From Closterium sp. NIES-65 (lineage: Eukaryota > Streptophyta > Zygnematophyceae > Desmidiales > Closteriaceae), in NCBI GenBank assembly GCA_948144175.1, contig CANXME010002057.1, positions 333,501 to 397,500 of the forward strand: a DNA stretch of 64,000 nt, written 5' to 3'. The position numbers were made by a program, and so were the translations under genes. The notes beneath the pieces are model-generated. The model was not told the DNA's origin. It was given only the letters and a program-made list of their open reading frames with translations, and did not search any database. Position 1 is the first letter of the stretch; each line of letters starts with the position of its first letter. Below are positions 34,545 to 46,357 of the stretch, piece after piece.

Positions 34545-35785
34545 CCTAGACTCTTTGTGGGTCCGAGTCAAGGGTGGCGTGTGTTTCGTAGCCCAGGTGT
34601 GGGTGGAAGTCAGCCACACCTCCGCTGACGCTTTGCTGCTCATGGCTAGCAAGGGACACACCACACCACACCACGTTACCACCGACCAATCACAACGTGG
34701 TGGAACCTCGATCAGAATTGCGAACCTGTTCCCGAAAGTAACATCTTCCCCTTCCCCTCGTTACAGTCAACAGCTCATGAGGACCATCTCTGGGATTACC
34801 GATGGCGCAATCTCTTGCAAGCGAAACGCGTTCCTATTCTGCCACCCAGCCTGCCCGTACCGCTTTGTGTGAACTGTCTGATCAGCCGCGAGACCTTGCT
34901 GAAGGTGTGACCGCAGCAAACTCCGAGCCTCCACTACAGCCTCACCAAGCCGCTTTTCCACCCTCGTGGGATGACTGCTTGCGCAAACCTGTCACCTCAG
35001 GGCTCAAAACAAGCAGTTCGACAAAGTCTGCTGCGCGTCCTAAGTTCCGAGCCAAGATGGTTACCATTTCCCTAAACCTTTGCCCTGCGTCCCGAGCAGC
35101 CCGCATTCCGTGTCGCCCCAACGGTTTGGAGGAACTGTGGCGTAACCATGGATGCCCGTGCGGGCAGCCCAACGAAAAGCAGCAGGCAGTGTGTGCGGGT
35201 GTGGCCCAGCTTGACTCTGCCTGCCTGCCCCAGTAAAAAACTCGTGTCATGGAGCCCATGAAACCCCGCAATCCGCCAAACGCGCATAGACCAGTGGTGG
35301 AACAGCAGCAGTTGGTCAGAAACACGGACGGATGGACCGGATGAAACAGGCTCGAGCCCATGGTCTGCGGAGCTCGTGTTTTAATCTGATGTCCTTTTGC
35401 CTGGGGTGGCGGCTGGTTCTAGACTTCAGGTTAGGCCCTAGAACCAGCTTTACTGGATTGCAGTATAAGCGATGCGATAGGCTGAAGAAGGCTCCGTCAG
35501 CTAGTGAATGACGTGGAACGATAGCAAGTGGGTTTGCTTCCTCCCTCACCAGCTGCTGCAATTAGTAAGAACTGGTGACGTCACAGCCTTAGGGTTACAG
35601 ACAGCAGCGTCCAGTCAGGGATGTGACGATCTAGTGAATTACTAGTTAGATACCACGAGGTTTCTCTGGACTTAGTTCCATGGTTCAAGTCGTAGATGCT
35701 GACGAATACATGTGTCGATAGCACCTGTTTTTGTTGGTCAACTGAGAGACTCATGGGATGATAAGTTAGGGTTACGAGCATTTCA
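34545..35785. other. Intergenic stretch upstream of the protease gene
   Basis: About 1.2 kb without recognisable repeats or protein-coding features. Short open frames on both strands show no family resemblance. It should hold the promoter of the protease gene, but I see no clear TATA-type element. Confidence 0.5.
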
Positions 35786-38700
35786 ATGACAAAACTTCCA
35801 GCCATGACTTCTGACTATCTAAGAAGGAAATTCATTTTAGCACTATTGTTCCACGAGAGACGTCCGAAGACATTCGTACTTAGTTCATTTCTTATTCTTC
35901 TATTACTGCCCACCCTCTTACCGGGCGGAGAATCATTCTCCTTCCACATCTCGCACCATACTCGTCGATCGACCTCTGTAAAATACGTCCGAGCCTCGTC
36001 CCGAGCCTCGTCCCAATCTTCGACACGACCGTTGCAATCCTCCTGGGCGGAGTGGCCGCGACACGACAATGACACCAGATGGCCTCCGCCGGTCGTATCC
36101 GTTTTGCATTTCTCAGGCGCCGTTGCTCTCGAGTCCAATTTAACGGATCAGATGTCGCCACGTGGACTGTCAGAGATGCAGTCGCGGCTTCATGGAAGCA
36201 TCCGCACGGACGGGTGCGTTCTTATCGGATGTCACACTGCGATACGCCTGAATTCTATTAGAGTACTTGCAGAGTGAGAATGCTTTAGGATGCAGTTAAT
36301 CGTGGGTTTGCTCGATGATTTCCTTCTCTTATGCGAAACCCTACCGTTGCAACACCGTTGCTTTCATTCTCCTTCGGTTGCTTCATTTATCTCACCAGCA
36401 CCTGTGTCTCTCTCGTTACATTCCCCTCCCTTGTATAGCACCTCCCTGCGTGATATTTTTCCTATCTGAAGTCTCTCCCCTTCTCCCCCCCATCACCCCA
36501 CGTTCCCCCCCTCCTCCAACTCCTCCTCCTCCAAACCCCCCCTCCCTTCCACCGTGCTTCTAGCTTTTCCCCGCCCTCCCGATCTCTCCCCACTACCCGC
36601 TCCCCCCCCCCCCCCTCCCGCCTCCTTTCCCGTGCGCAGTTATTACTCCGTGGACGTGTGGTCCAGGTCACTTTTCTTACTCACCTCAAAAACCATTCCC
36701 CCTCCTCCGTCATCCCACCCCCCTCCTCCCCCCCACCCCTCCCCCTTTTCCGCGAGCAGCTATTACTCGGTAGACGTGTGGATCGGGTCGCCGCCGCGCA
36801 AGTTTTCGCTGATGGTGGATACCGGTAGCGCGCTCACCATCGTGCCCTGCTCCTCCTGCTCGCCGTGCGGCGCTCATATGGTAAGACGATCGGGTTATCA
36901 CGTAACACATGCATCTCTAATTCTCTCTGATGGTGGACACGGGAAGCGCGCTCACCATCGTGCCCTGCTCCTCCTGCTCGCCGTGCGGCGCTCACATGGT
37001 ACGGCGATCGATCGGGTTACCACGTAACATGTGCGTGTCGTCGTGTCTTTGTCTTGCAAGTTTTCTCTCATGGCGGAATCAGTGCAGCCATTGCACGGAT
37101 GACCGGTGAGACATAATTCCAAGTGGTGACTTGCGCTGATTCTGTTTTCTGATTCCACTCCCCCCTCCCCCTATCCGCCGTCCGCCTTCTGCAGAACCCC
37201 CCCTATTCCCCCTCCGCCTCCTCCTCCTACCTCCCCGTGACCTGTCGCGGGGGGGCCTGCGCGGGGAACCGCTGCGACCGCCAGCAGCGCTGCGCGTACT
37301 CGCGGAGATACGCGGAGGAGAGCACCAGCGACGGCTTTCTCTCCTCCGACCTCGTCTCCTTCTCCCCCCCGCCTCCCCCTCCCGCGCCCGCCGCTTCCGC
37401 CGCCGTTGTTCCCAAGGAGGAGCGCGCTTCCGCACGCAAAGACTTTCGGCCTTCCGCTTCCTCCTCCTTTTCGTTTTTCTCCTGGTGGTGGTGGCCGTTT
37501 TCCCCTTCCCCTTCCGCCGTCGTTTCCACTTCTTCCGCCTCTTCCTCGTCGTCTTCCCCTTCCTCCTCCGCCCCCGCGGAAGCTTCCTCCGCTTCCCCCT
37601 CCACTTCCTCCTCGACTTCCGCGCAAGCCCAGTCTTCAGCCCCGGGCCCCGTTCCGCCCCTTCCGCGCGTCCTGTTCGGGTGCGCGGAGGCGGAAACGGG
37701 CGCGCTTTCCCGCCAAGCGGCGGACGGCGTGCTAGGGCTCGGGCGGGGGGCGTACAGCCTGCTGGCGCAACTAGTGAGCGCGCGCGCAGTCGCCGCGGAG
37801 GTCTTCTCCATCTGCTACGGCGGAGGGGGAGGCGCTGCGGAATCCGCGGAACTGGCAAAAGGCGCGGGGAACGGGGGGAGTGGCTGGGGATTGTGGCGGC
37901 GGAAGGGGGGGATGGGGAGTGGAGGAGGGAAAGTCGGGGGAGGGGCGAGAGAGCAGGGGGAAATGGGGAGGTTGGGGGGGGAGCGGGGGGCGATGATCAT
38001 GGGGCCTGTGGGGCTGCGCGCGCCTGCGGTGATGCAATACACGGCGTTCGACCGCATGCGCGTGTGAGTAGCATTTAGCGTATGTGAGTGGTGATTAGTG
38101 CATGCGAGGGGGTGTTTTCTCCGGTTGAGCGGGTGCTTACGCATGTGAGGGGGTGATTTGCGCGCGCCTGCGATGATGCAGTACACGGGCTTCGACCGCG
38201 CATGTGAGGAGGCGCAGCTTGTGCGCATGTGAGGGGGTGTTTGCGCGCATTTGAGTGGGTGATTTGTGCGCATGTGAGTGGGTGTTTGCGCGCATTTGGG
38301 TGGGTGTTTGCGCGCATTTGGGTGGGTTGATTTGCACGCATGTGAGGGGGTGATTTGCGCGCATGTGAGGGGTTGATTTGCGCGCATGTGAGGGGGTGAT
38401 TTGCGCGCATGTGAGGGGGTGATTTGCGCGCATGTGAGGGGGTGATTTGCGCGCATGTGAGGGGGTGATTTGCGCGCATGTGAGGGGGTGATTTGCGCGC
38501 ATGTGAGGGGGTGATTTGCGCGCATGTGAGGGGGTGATTTGCGCGCATGTGAGGGGGTGATTTGCGCGCGCCTGCGGTGGTGCAGTACACGGGCTTCGAC
38601 CGCGCATGTGAGGGGGTGATTTGTGTGCATGCGAATGGGTGTTTGCGCGCATTTGAGTGGGTGTTTGCGCGTTTGAGCGGGTGTTTTGTGCGTTTATGAG

Positions 38701-41700
38701 TGAATGCCTGCGGTGATGCAGTAGTGATGCAGTGCAGTACACGGGCTTCGACCGCATGCGCATGTGAGCGGCTTTTGGGACGTCTCAAAAGTCGTTTGTG
38801 AGTGAATGCCTGCGGTGATGCAGTAGTGATGCAATAGTGATGCAGTGCATTACACGTGCTTCGACCGCGCATGCGCTTGTGAGCGGGCGGGCGCAGTTGA
38901 TTTGTGCTGTGCGCATGTGAGGTAACCTGCGCGAGCTAGTGGGTGATTTGCGCACCAGTCAATGGCGGTTTTGATCGCCTCCCCCTCCCTCTCCATTTCC
39001 CCGCTCCCACTCCCTCTCCCAGGGTCACGCCGCTCTATCAGGACAACCTCTCATCCCCCCTGTTCCCGCCCCCTTCCTCTCACACTTTCTCTCTCTCCCC
39101 CTCCCTCTCCCCCTCCTCTCCCTCTCCCTCTCCCTCTCCACCCCCAGCGGCACGCCCTTCTATCAGGTGGTGGTGAGTCAAATTCTTATCGGGGGAGAAC
39201 CGCTCCCAGTGGAGGACGCCCCGCTGCTCTTCTCCTCGGGCTATGGCGTCGTCGTTGACAGCGGCACCTCCTTCTCCTACCTACCCGCGCCGCTCTTTGA
39301 GGCGTTCAAGCACAGCGTCATGGCGCGCGTGGCGAGGGGAGTCAAGATGCTGACGGACACAGAGCCGCAGTACCAGAGCATGTGCTTCCGGTCCACCTCC
39401 TGGACTTCTCTGTGAGTGCGGCCTCTGCTGCTGCTGCTTTGTGGGTAACTTCTCTTTTGCCACTAGTGGCCCATGGTCTAAAGATGCTGACGGACACAGA
39501 GCCGCAGTACCAGAGCATGTGCTTCCGGTCCACCACCTGGACTTCTCTGTGTGCGCACAGATGGGCTGTGTTTGAGTTCTGCTGCTGCTGCTCCTGCTGT
39601 CCGTTCTGCTGCTGCTGTTGTCCTAAGCTCCTGCTACCTCCCTCACCCCCCCTCTGCTGCCCCTTATGCATTGCACCACACGTACCCCTCGTCTCCCTGC
39701 AGGCAAGCCTCCACGCTGGCGTCCTTCTTCCCGTCAGTGGAGCTGGTATTTGGGGAAGGCGCCATCTACCGCCTGGACCCCGAGAACTTCCTCTTCCAGC
39801 ACCGCAAGCGCAGCGGCGTGTTCTGCATCGGGGTGTTCCCCAACCCCGACCAGGGGACCATTCTTGGCGGTGAGTGGCTGCACTGGTACTACTCACACCT
39901 ACCCACTCTTCCATTCCACCACCGCAAGCGCAGTGGCGTGCTCTGCATCGGGGTATTCCCCAACTCGGGCCAGGGCACCATCGTCGGCGGTGAGTGGCGT
40001 GACTTAGTTGCTTTGAGTGACTTGATCTCACACATGGGTTGCACCCTCCTCTTCCCGCACCGCAAGCGGAGATTCAGTGGGTCAATTTGTCAGTGCCTTG
40101 CCCATCCTCTCCCCTCTCTTTGCCCTCACCGACCCACCCGTCCAGGTCTCATGTTCCGTAACACCATGTTGACCTTTGACCGGGTCAACGATCGCCTGGG
40201 CTTCTGGAAGACCCCCTGCGACCAGCTCATGACCCACATTGTGTCGCCTGGCGCGCCTGGTTCGGAACCAGGTCCGGAGCCAGGTTTTGGTGCAGGTTCG
40301 GAATCTGGGTCTGGATTAGAGGAGGAATTAGGCTCGGATATACGGCCTGCAGCAAGGACAATGAATCCGTTAGGGAGGGGCAGGGATCCTCGGGACCCGT
40401 ACACAGAGGAGCAGGCTCGGTCAGGCGGAGGTTCGGCAGCAGGCTTGGGTGCAGGCACAGGTGGACCCAAACCTGACGAGGGCACCCACCCAAGCAGCAT
40501 GACCACACAGGATGCCACTACAAGGGGTGTGCCTGCAAGGGATGTGACTGTAAGAGGCGACAGCAGCAGCAGCAGTGCGAGCAGCAGAAGCAAGCGGGCG
40601 CCGGATGCAGGGCCAGCAGGCAGCGACGACGACATGGCGATGGTGTGGGCTGTGGCGGACGCCATGCCGTCGTACCGCCCGGTGGACTCCACGGGGTGTG
40701 CGGGGTGCGCCAGCCACGTGGACATGGAGCTGCGGTTTCCGTTGCTCTCGTCCGCACAGCTGGACGCGCTGGAGGGGCAGCTGACTGATGAGCTGATCCG
40801 AGAATTATTGCTGGAGCCGGGACAGGTGAGGGCACAGGGGGGCAAGGGCAGGTATGGGCAGGGGGGAGCAAGGGGTGGAAAGGAATGGGCTGGTGAAGGG
40901 CAGGTGAGATGGTGTGGGCTGTAGCGGATGCCATGCCGTCGTACCGCCCGGTGGACTCCACGGGGTGTGCGGGGTGCGCCAGCCACGTTGACATGGAGCT
41001 GCGGTTCCCCCTGCTCTCGTCCGGCTCAGGAACAAGCTGATCTGAGTGCTCATGTGCGAGCCAAACGTCCTCCTCCCCACCGACCCCCCAACAACCTCCT
41101 TCCACCCCCGGTTCTACCCCCCCCCTCGGTTCTGCCCCCGTCCCCACTCGAGCAGGTGGTGATTCAGAGTGTGTGGGGCACGAGTCCCAGCGGGGCAGCA
41201 GCAGAGGTGTGGCTGGTGCCGTATGCGGGCACCACCTTCCTGCCTGCCATCACCGTGCAGCGCGTCAACTCCACCATCAGCCAGCACGCCATGCACCTCT
41301 CGCCTGCGTTTGGGCCCTACAATCTCAGCTCATTCAACGCGCCGCCTCCGGACTTCTCTGGGTGGGTGTTGGGGTGATGTCAATGTGACGTGAACGTGGG
41401 TGCTTGCTGCTTCTCATGCCATTCGCCAGCACGCCATGCACCTCTCGCCTGCGTTTGGCCCTTACAACCTCAGCTCATTCAATGCGCCGCCTCCTGACTT
41501 CTCCGGGTGGGTGTCAATGTCAAGTGATGTGAAGGGGATGTCAAGGTGGGTGCTTCCTGCTTCTGGTCGTGCCATCCGCAATCCACCATCCGCCACCACG
41601 CATGCACCTCTCGCCCGCGTTCGGGCCCTACAACCTCAGCTCATTTAACGCGCTGCTGCCTGACTTCTCCGGGTGGGTGTCAGGGTGGGTGTCAGGGTGG

Positions 41701-43079
41701 GTGTCAGGGTGGGTGTCAGGGGGTGGATGTCTAGCTGATGTGAGGGTCATGTGAAGGGGTGCTTCCTGCTTTTCAATCCATCCCCCACGCTGCCATGCAC
41801 CTGTCACCCGCGTTTGGGCCCTACAACCTCAGCTCATTCAACGCTTAGTGGGAATATACGCTTATAGCGTATATACGCGTATCGTATATACGCTAACGTA
41901 TATACGCTAAACGCTTAAGGGTCGATTTGGTAATACGCTTTTTCGGGCAGGTAAAAACTATCTCGGGCAGGGTGAAAAAGACGTCGTGCTCAAGATTAAG
42001 AAGGTGATCCCTATTCTCATTAATACTTTCGTAGCATTTCCCTAAGTCTGAACGGCGATTGGGGTGGGACGTGGAGTAGACACTAAAAGGAGTAGGTAGG
42101 AATCGGAAGGAGCTCTGCTGTTAGAAAGTGGGAATGCCAACTAGAAAAGACGACTGGAATTTTGCTGGCTGGTAAGTAGCGTGAGTGGGGTTTGGTGGGG
42201 CACGTTTTTGACAGGTTGGAATTCGTAGATAATATGGGTTCCAATGCGGTACCAATCTAATGTTCAAATTTGAACTGCCTGCAACTTCGAAGGCCCACTC
42301 CCGCTTCCCTATACCGTCAAATTGCATTTCGACTTCGGCGAAATGCTCAGCAGAAGATTCCGCATCTTTCTGTACACAAGCGATTTTTTTCCCTGGGCAG
42401 CCCGAAAATTTTTCTGATAGCGTATAGCGTATTAGCTAGCGTATTGCGTTTTGCGTACACATGCTAGCGTGTATACGCTATACGCTTTAGGGTTTGAGCG
42501 TATATTCCCACTAAGATTCAACGCGCCGCCTCCTGACTTCTCCGGGTGGGTGCGAAGGTGATGTGAAGCTGATGCCATGCCATGATGAGTGCTTGCTGCT
42601 TCTCGTGCCATCTGCCACCATGCCATGCACCCCCCCCCTTCCCCCTCTTCTCGCCTCAGTCACCCCTCGTTCGTATTCCCTTCCCACTCGCCTCTTCCCA
42701 CCCTCATCCATCCTCCATTCCCCCCCTTCCCGCTCCCCCCTCCAGCAGCGTGGCTCAATCCCATTCCAAGCCGCAGCTGCGGTGGCTGTGGTTCCTCGTG
42801 GCAATCCCCCTCTTCCTCCTCTGCATCGCTGCTGCCGTCTGGTTCCGAGTGGGGCGAAAGGAGGGGGAAACTGAGGCTGGGAGGAAGAGATTTGTGACGG
42901 TGGGAAGGCGATTGCAGCAGGAGGCAATGGAGAGTGAGAGAAGTGAGAGGATGGAGAGGCATGATAGAATAGAGCGGTTTGAGCGGCATAATAAGATGAT
43001 AGCGCTGACTGCCCAAGGGTCGGGCTCATCGCCGAAGCAGGTTCCTGGGTTTGGGTTGATGAGCGGGAGTGTACATTGA
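35786..43079 (+). CDS. Membrane-anchored aspartic protease (pepsin family A1, plant A1B type)
   Basis: Eight exons give about 1,022 residues: 35786-36213, 36760-36880, 37195-38063, 39148-39411, 39703-39869, 40146-40825, 41156-41361, 42746-43079. All introns are GT-AG and the phases agree. A hydrophobic signal (SSFLILLLLPTLL) comes near residue 32; an in-frame ATG at 35804 is an alternative start. Catalytic motifs are DTGS (Asp about 163) and DSGT (Asp about 510); other family marks are YYSVDVWIGSPP, FGCAEAETG, DGVLGLGRG, FCIGVF and LGFWKTPC. A transmembrane helix (about 925-944) near the C-terminus is followed by a charged tail, as in the plant subfamily anchored in secretory membranes or plasma membrane. 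Oddities are a Ser/Pro-rich insert in exon 3, a Gly-rich insert and a low-complexity block in exon 6, which make it longer than usual. Its substrate is unknown. Confidence 0.88.
36639..36700 (+). repeat. Acceptor-edge echo of protease exon 2
   Basis: A copy of the acceptor and first 22 bases of exon 2 (GCAG, then TATTACTCCGTGGACGTGTGG) lies 120 bp upstream of the real exon with two substitutions. Using it would lead out of the family sequence after YYSVDVW. Confidence 0.8.
36917..37110 (+). repeat. Donor-edge echoes of protease exon 2
   Basis: 36917-37025 repeats the 3' half of exon 2, from the DTGS codons to the end, with its donor changed to GTACGG, plus intron sequence. A much shorter piece near 37056-37075 (GCAAGTTTTCTCTCATGG) copies the segment just before it. 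Confidence 0.85.
38064..38890 (+). repeat. Minisatellite grown from the exon 3 donor site, with exon-end echoes
   Basis: Intron 3 begins with the donor CGTGTGAGTAG. About 25 tandem units of roughly 21-23 bp follow (GCGCATGTGAGGGGGTGATTT), each holding a GTGAGG donor-like hexamer. Longer echoes of the exon 3 end (CCTGCGGTGATGCAGTACAC plus TTCGACCGC) recur at about 38165, 38573, 38708 and 38810. The last two long units (38693-38771 and 38795-38885) are separated by the palindrome CTTTTGGGACGTCTCAAAAG. Confidence 0.9.
39010..39050 (+). repeat. Acceptor-edge echo of protease exon 4
   Basis: CCCAGGGTCACGCCGCTCTATCAGG about 130 bp before the real acceptor copies the start of exon 4 (CCCAGCGGCACGCCCTTCTATCAGG). 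Confidence 0.7.
39478..39560 (+). repeat. Donor-edge echo of protease exon 4
   Basis: A nearly exact copy of the last 70 bp of exon 4 (AAGATGCTGACGGACACAGA onward) lies 66 bp into intron 4, with the donor changed from GTGAGT to GTGTGC. Confidence 0.9.
39919..40080 (+). repeat. Donor-edge echoes of protease exon 5
   Basis: 39919-39995 copies the last 70 bp of exon 5 with its GTGAGTGG donor. A third, short piece (CACCGCAAGCGGAGATTCAG) sits at 40058-40077. Confidence 0.88.
40911..41035 (+). repeat. Internal echo of protease exon 6
   Basis: About 112 bp of exon 6 (original about 40641-40757) are repeated in intron 6 with about 5% change and then decay. Confidence 0.88.
41425..41843 (+). repeat. 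Three donor-edge echoes of protease exon 7
   Basis: The end of exon 7 (CACGCCATGCACCTCTCGCC to the GGTGGGT donor) is repeated at about 41425-41512, 41590-41680 and 41790-41843. After the second echo the donor region itself is tandemly repeated four times (GGGTGGGTGTCA, 41672-41722). The third echo is split by the MITE at 41844-42515 and resumes at 42524-42560. Confidence 0.9.
41844..42515. mobile_element. hAT-like MITE in intron 7 of the protease gene
   Basis: A 672-bp non-coding element with inverted ends CTTAGTGGGAATATACGC and an exact 8-bp target duplication ATTCAACG (41836-41843 and 42516-42523). Both subterminal regions hold clusters of the small palindrome GCGTATATACGC. The 8-bp duplication points to hAT, but the TAGTGGG-type ends are not a canonical hAT signature. 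It interrupts the last echo of exon 7, so the echo existed before the insertion. Confidence 0.88.
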
Positions 43080-43759
43080 CTACTGATTATGTGCCGACGA
43101 TTTATACGCTTTGTTGTAAAGAAATGATGGTACAACAAGTGCAATTTTGGGCAATGGCCCTATGTTGTGCACGCTCGCAAAAATGTTTGGAATAATGGGT
43201 GTGTGTATTAGTGTACTGTCTGGGCTCTGGGCAAAGTCCAGTTGTAGACATCAGTTATTCTGTTTTTACTGTGAGTAAATGTAACTGTAGTTCTGAGTAT
43301 ATTCTTCATGAAGCCAGCAACAGCAAGGAGCGCCATAAGTCATTTTTAGTAAACATGGCGATCGGCAAGTATTCCATTCCATGATACATAAACTAGTACT
43401 CAGGCTCTTTCAACAACCATCTTTCAGACAGATGGACCGAAAATGTTTTAATGACTAACAACAGACTCACATTCTCCTACCTACAACCCCTGTCCCACCG
43501 TCAATAGTCTCGAATACGGAGGAGAGAAATGACAAACACATAAGCAAGCTTCGCCTCATCTGTAACATCGCACGGTTGCCATTCCCTCAACACGTCCCTT
43601 GAAACACAATGACAGTGCTCCTTCAACACATCTCTCCCGATCCTTCGATGCGTCCATCTCATGCCTGCCACACATCCGATCCGCAAGAAGTGCTTCGATT
43701 TGAAGCTGTTGACAGGTGGTCCTTCCACAGCCGTGTCAGGCATCATATCTGCCAGCGTG
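43080..43759. other. Convergent 3' intergenic region
   Basis: 680 bp between the stop codons of the plus-strand protease and minus-strand HCF173 genes. It should contain both 3' untranslated regions. It is AT-richer than the genes and shows no other gene. Confidence 0.6.
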
Positions 43760-44478
43760 TCAAGTGTTCTTTTCCAGCTGGGCGAGGGCAGGTGTGAGGT
43801 AGTTGTTGGCTCGATCAGGTAAATGTGCCACCTGTTAGAGGGAGATAGAGTGTGATGGAGATGGTATGGGAGAGACACCGAGACAGGGAGGAAAGTGAGC
43901 AGTTGTAAGAGGAATAAGCTTTTTTTTTAACACAAACAACAATGCAGAAGAAACAGAAGTGCAGGAATTGAAGCAATGGAGTGAGATCAGGTGTGTTGCA
44001 CTCACCAGTTCATATAGACCCGCATTGTCTGTATACTCATAGCAGATCTGCAGAGAAGAGCAAATCAGCACACATGAACAGATAAGACTAATCCATGATA
44101 GCCCAGTTTAGTGCAAACAAGCACAGAGGAATTAGAGAACAGGAGGGTTTCTATGCAGAGAAACAGAGAGTGAATATTGAATAACAACCCATATGAACAG
44201 CACAGAAGCAATCAGTGCAGAGAATGGTGAGCATGGTTACCACATTCACATGGTTACCGCATTCACATGGTTACTGCATTCACATGGTTACTGCACTCAC
44301 ATGGTTACTGCATTCACATGGTTATCACATTCACATGGTCATCACATTCACATGGTCACCACATTCACATGGTTACCACATTCACTCACATCGAAGCTCT
44401 TGTTACGGGCTGTCGGGTCATGAAGAGACTTCACACACACGTCTGCCACGTCAGCACAGCTGATACCCTGATGTGTGA

Positions 44479-44511
<33 letters not shown>

Positions 44512-46326
44512 TGTGTGTGTGTGTTTGGGGGACGATGGGAGGGGGCAAAGAGGGGTGATGGGGTTTCACAGGTAAGGCAGGGATGGGGGTTGGAAGAAGA
44601 CCATCATGTCTCACAGTTGTGCGCACAGATGCGCACAGATGCGCACAGATGCGCACAGATGCGCACACCACACCCTCCCACCCACTCCTTCCCCCACACA
44701 AACCCAAGCTCACCTGCTTGATTTGATTCTGTTTTCCTGGTCGAACACCAGAGCCTTCCTCCCCATTGCGCCTCTCGTTTCACAAACACACCACACCCCA
44801 CCACCACACACCCATCCCATGCACCCACACACCCACTCCCCCACACCCAAACCCACACCCACGCTCTGCCCACATCCTCACCTGCGTGATTCTGTTTCCC
44901 TGGTCCAACACCAGCGCCTTCCTCCCAGGTGACTTTTGAGTCGACTCTTGAGTGACTTTTGAGTCGACTAAAAAATCCTCACCTGCGTGATTCTGTTCCC
45001 CTGGTCGAACACCAGCGCCTTCCTCCCTCCCGGCTCCTCCAGCAGCGGCCCTGGGCTGAGCGCACAACACAATGGTGTATCCCCCGCCAACACCCCACCT
45101 CACGCGTCCACTCGCTACACCCATGAACAATCACACCACACACACCCACCTGCGTGATTCTGTTCCCCTGGTCGAACACCAGAGCCTTCCTCCCCCCCGG
45201 CTCCTCCAGCAGCGGCCCTGGGCGCACAATGGTGTAGCCCAGCCCGCTGTTGCGCAGATGCGTCTCTGCTGCCTGCAATGCACACAAATAGAGGAGAGAT
45301 AGCGGAGCAAGTCAGAGACGGAAGGCAAATAGAGGGGGTTCTGGGCGCACTATGGTGTAGCCCAGCCCGCTGTTGCGCAGATGCGTCTCTGCTGCCTGCG
45401 CGTGGCAAGGAAAATGCAGTAGGAAGGGAAAATAATCTGTGATTCCAGCACCATTCATTTGGCCCAGCTCTCCCCCCATAAGTGTGAGGCCCTGGGCGCA
45501 CTATGGTGTATCCCAGCCCGCTGTTGCGCAGATACGTCTCTGCTGCCTGCACGTTTTAGGGGGGGTAAAGACAAAGAAGGGGGGGGGGTCCCTACCCAGC
45601 TCGCTCAACAGAGGCCCTGGTTGCTTGAAAGGCCTTGGGCGCGCACTGGCAGATGTTGCGCAGTGACTTTTGAGTCGACTCAAAAGCCCTATGTTGCGCA
45701 GATGGGTCTCTGCTTCCTGTATGGCATGTGGCGGGGTCAAATAGGGAGGTCAGCATGCAGATGGGTCTGACTGCTAGATCAACAGAAGCCCTGACTGCTT
45801 GAGAAGAGGCCCTGGGTTGCGCGCACTGGCTGGGGTAACCCAGCCGACTGCTCGAGCTGGCATGGATTGCAGAGAACTCACCATCTTGGCTTCTGCGACT
45901 CTCTCCCGACTCTCCTCCAGCACTCCTGCTTGTTACTAGTGCGCAAGTGATGCAGAGTGATGCAGAGTGATGCAGAGTGATGCAGAGTGATGCAGAGTGA
46001 TGCAGAGTGATGCAGAGTGATGCAGAGTGATGCAGAGTGTGCATAACTGCACTGCCAGCAGCACTCGTGCCATCAGCACAGGCGGAAAGCACTCAACATC
46101 TTGGCCTTGACAACTGTCTCTCTCCTCTCCTCCGGCACTCCTGCTTGTTACTAGTGTGCAAGTGATGCACAGGGGGAAAGCACAGGGGGAAAGCACAGGG
46201 GGAAAGCACTCACCATCTTGGCCTTGACAACGGTCTCTCTCCTCTCCTCCGGCACTCCTGCTCCTGAACATGACACCAACACAAAGTCCGTCTCCTCTCC
46301 TCCCTGCGCTCCCACATCCATGCATC

Positions 46327-46357
<31 letters not shown>

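Noticed and set aside
34802-35236. Plus-strand 144-codon open frame upstream of the protease gene
   Set aside because: No domain, low-information composition and overlapping open frames on the other strand.
38064-38700. Possible CRISPR-like array
   Set aside because: The units are directly tandem without unique spacers, and the setting is a eukaryotic intron.
38075-38872. Minus-strand open frames of 200-270 codons opposite protease intron 3
   Set aside because: They are translations of the 23-bp minisatellite (SHARKSPPHMRANHPL type) and lie antisense in an intron.
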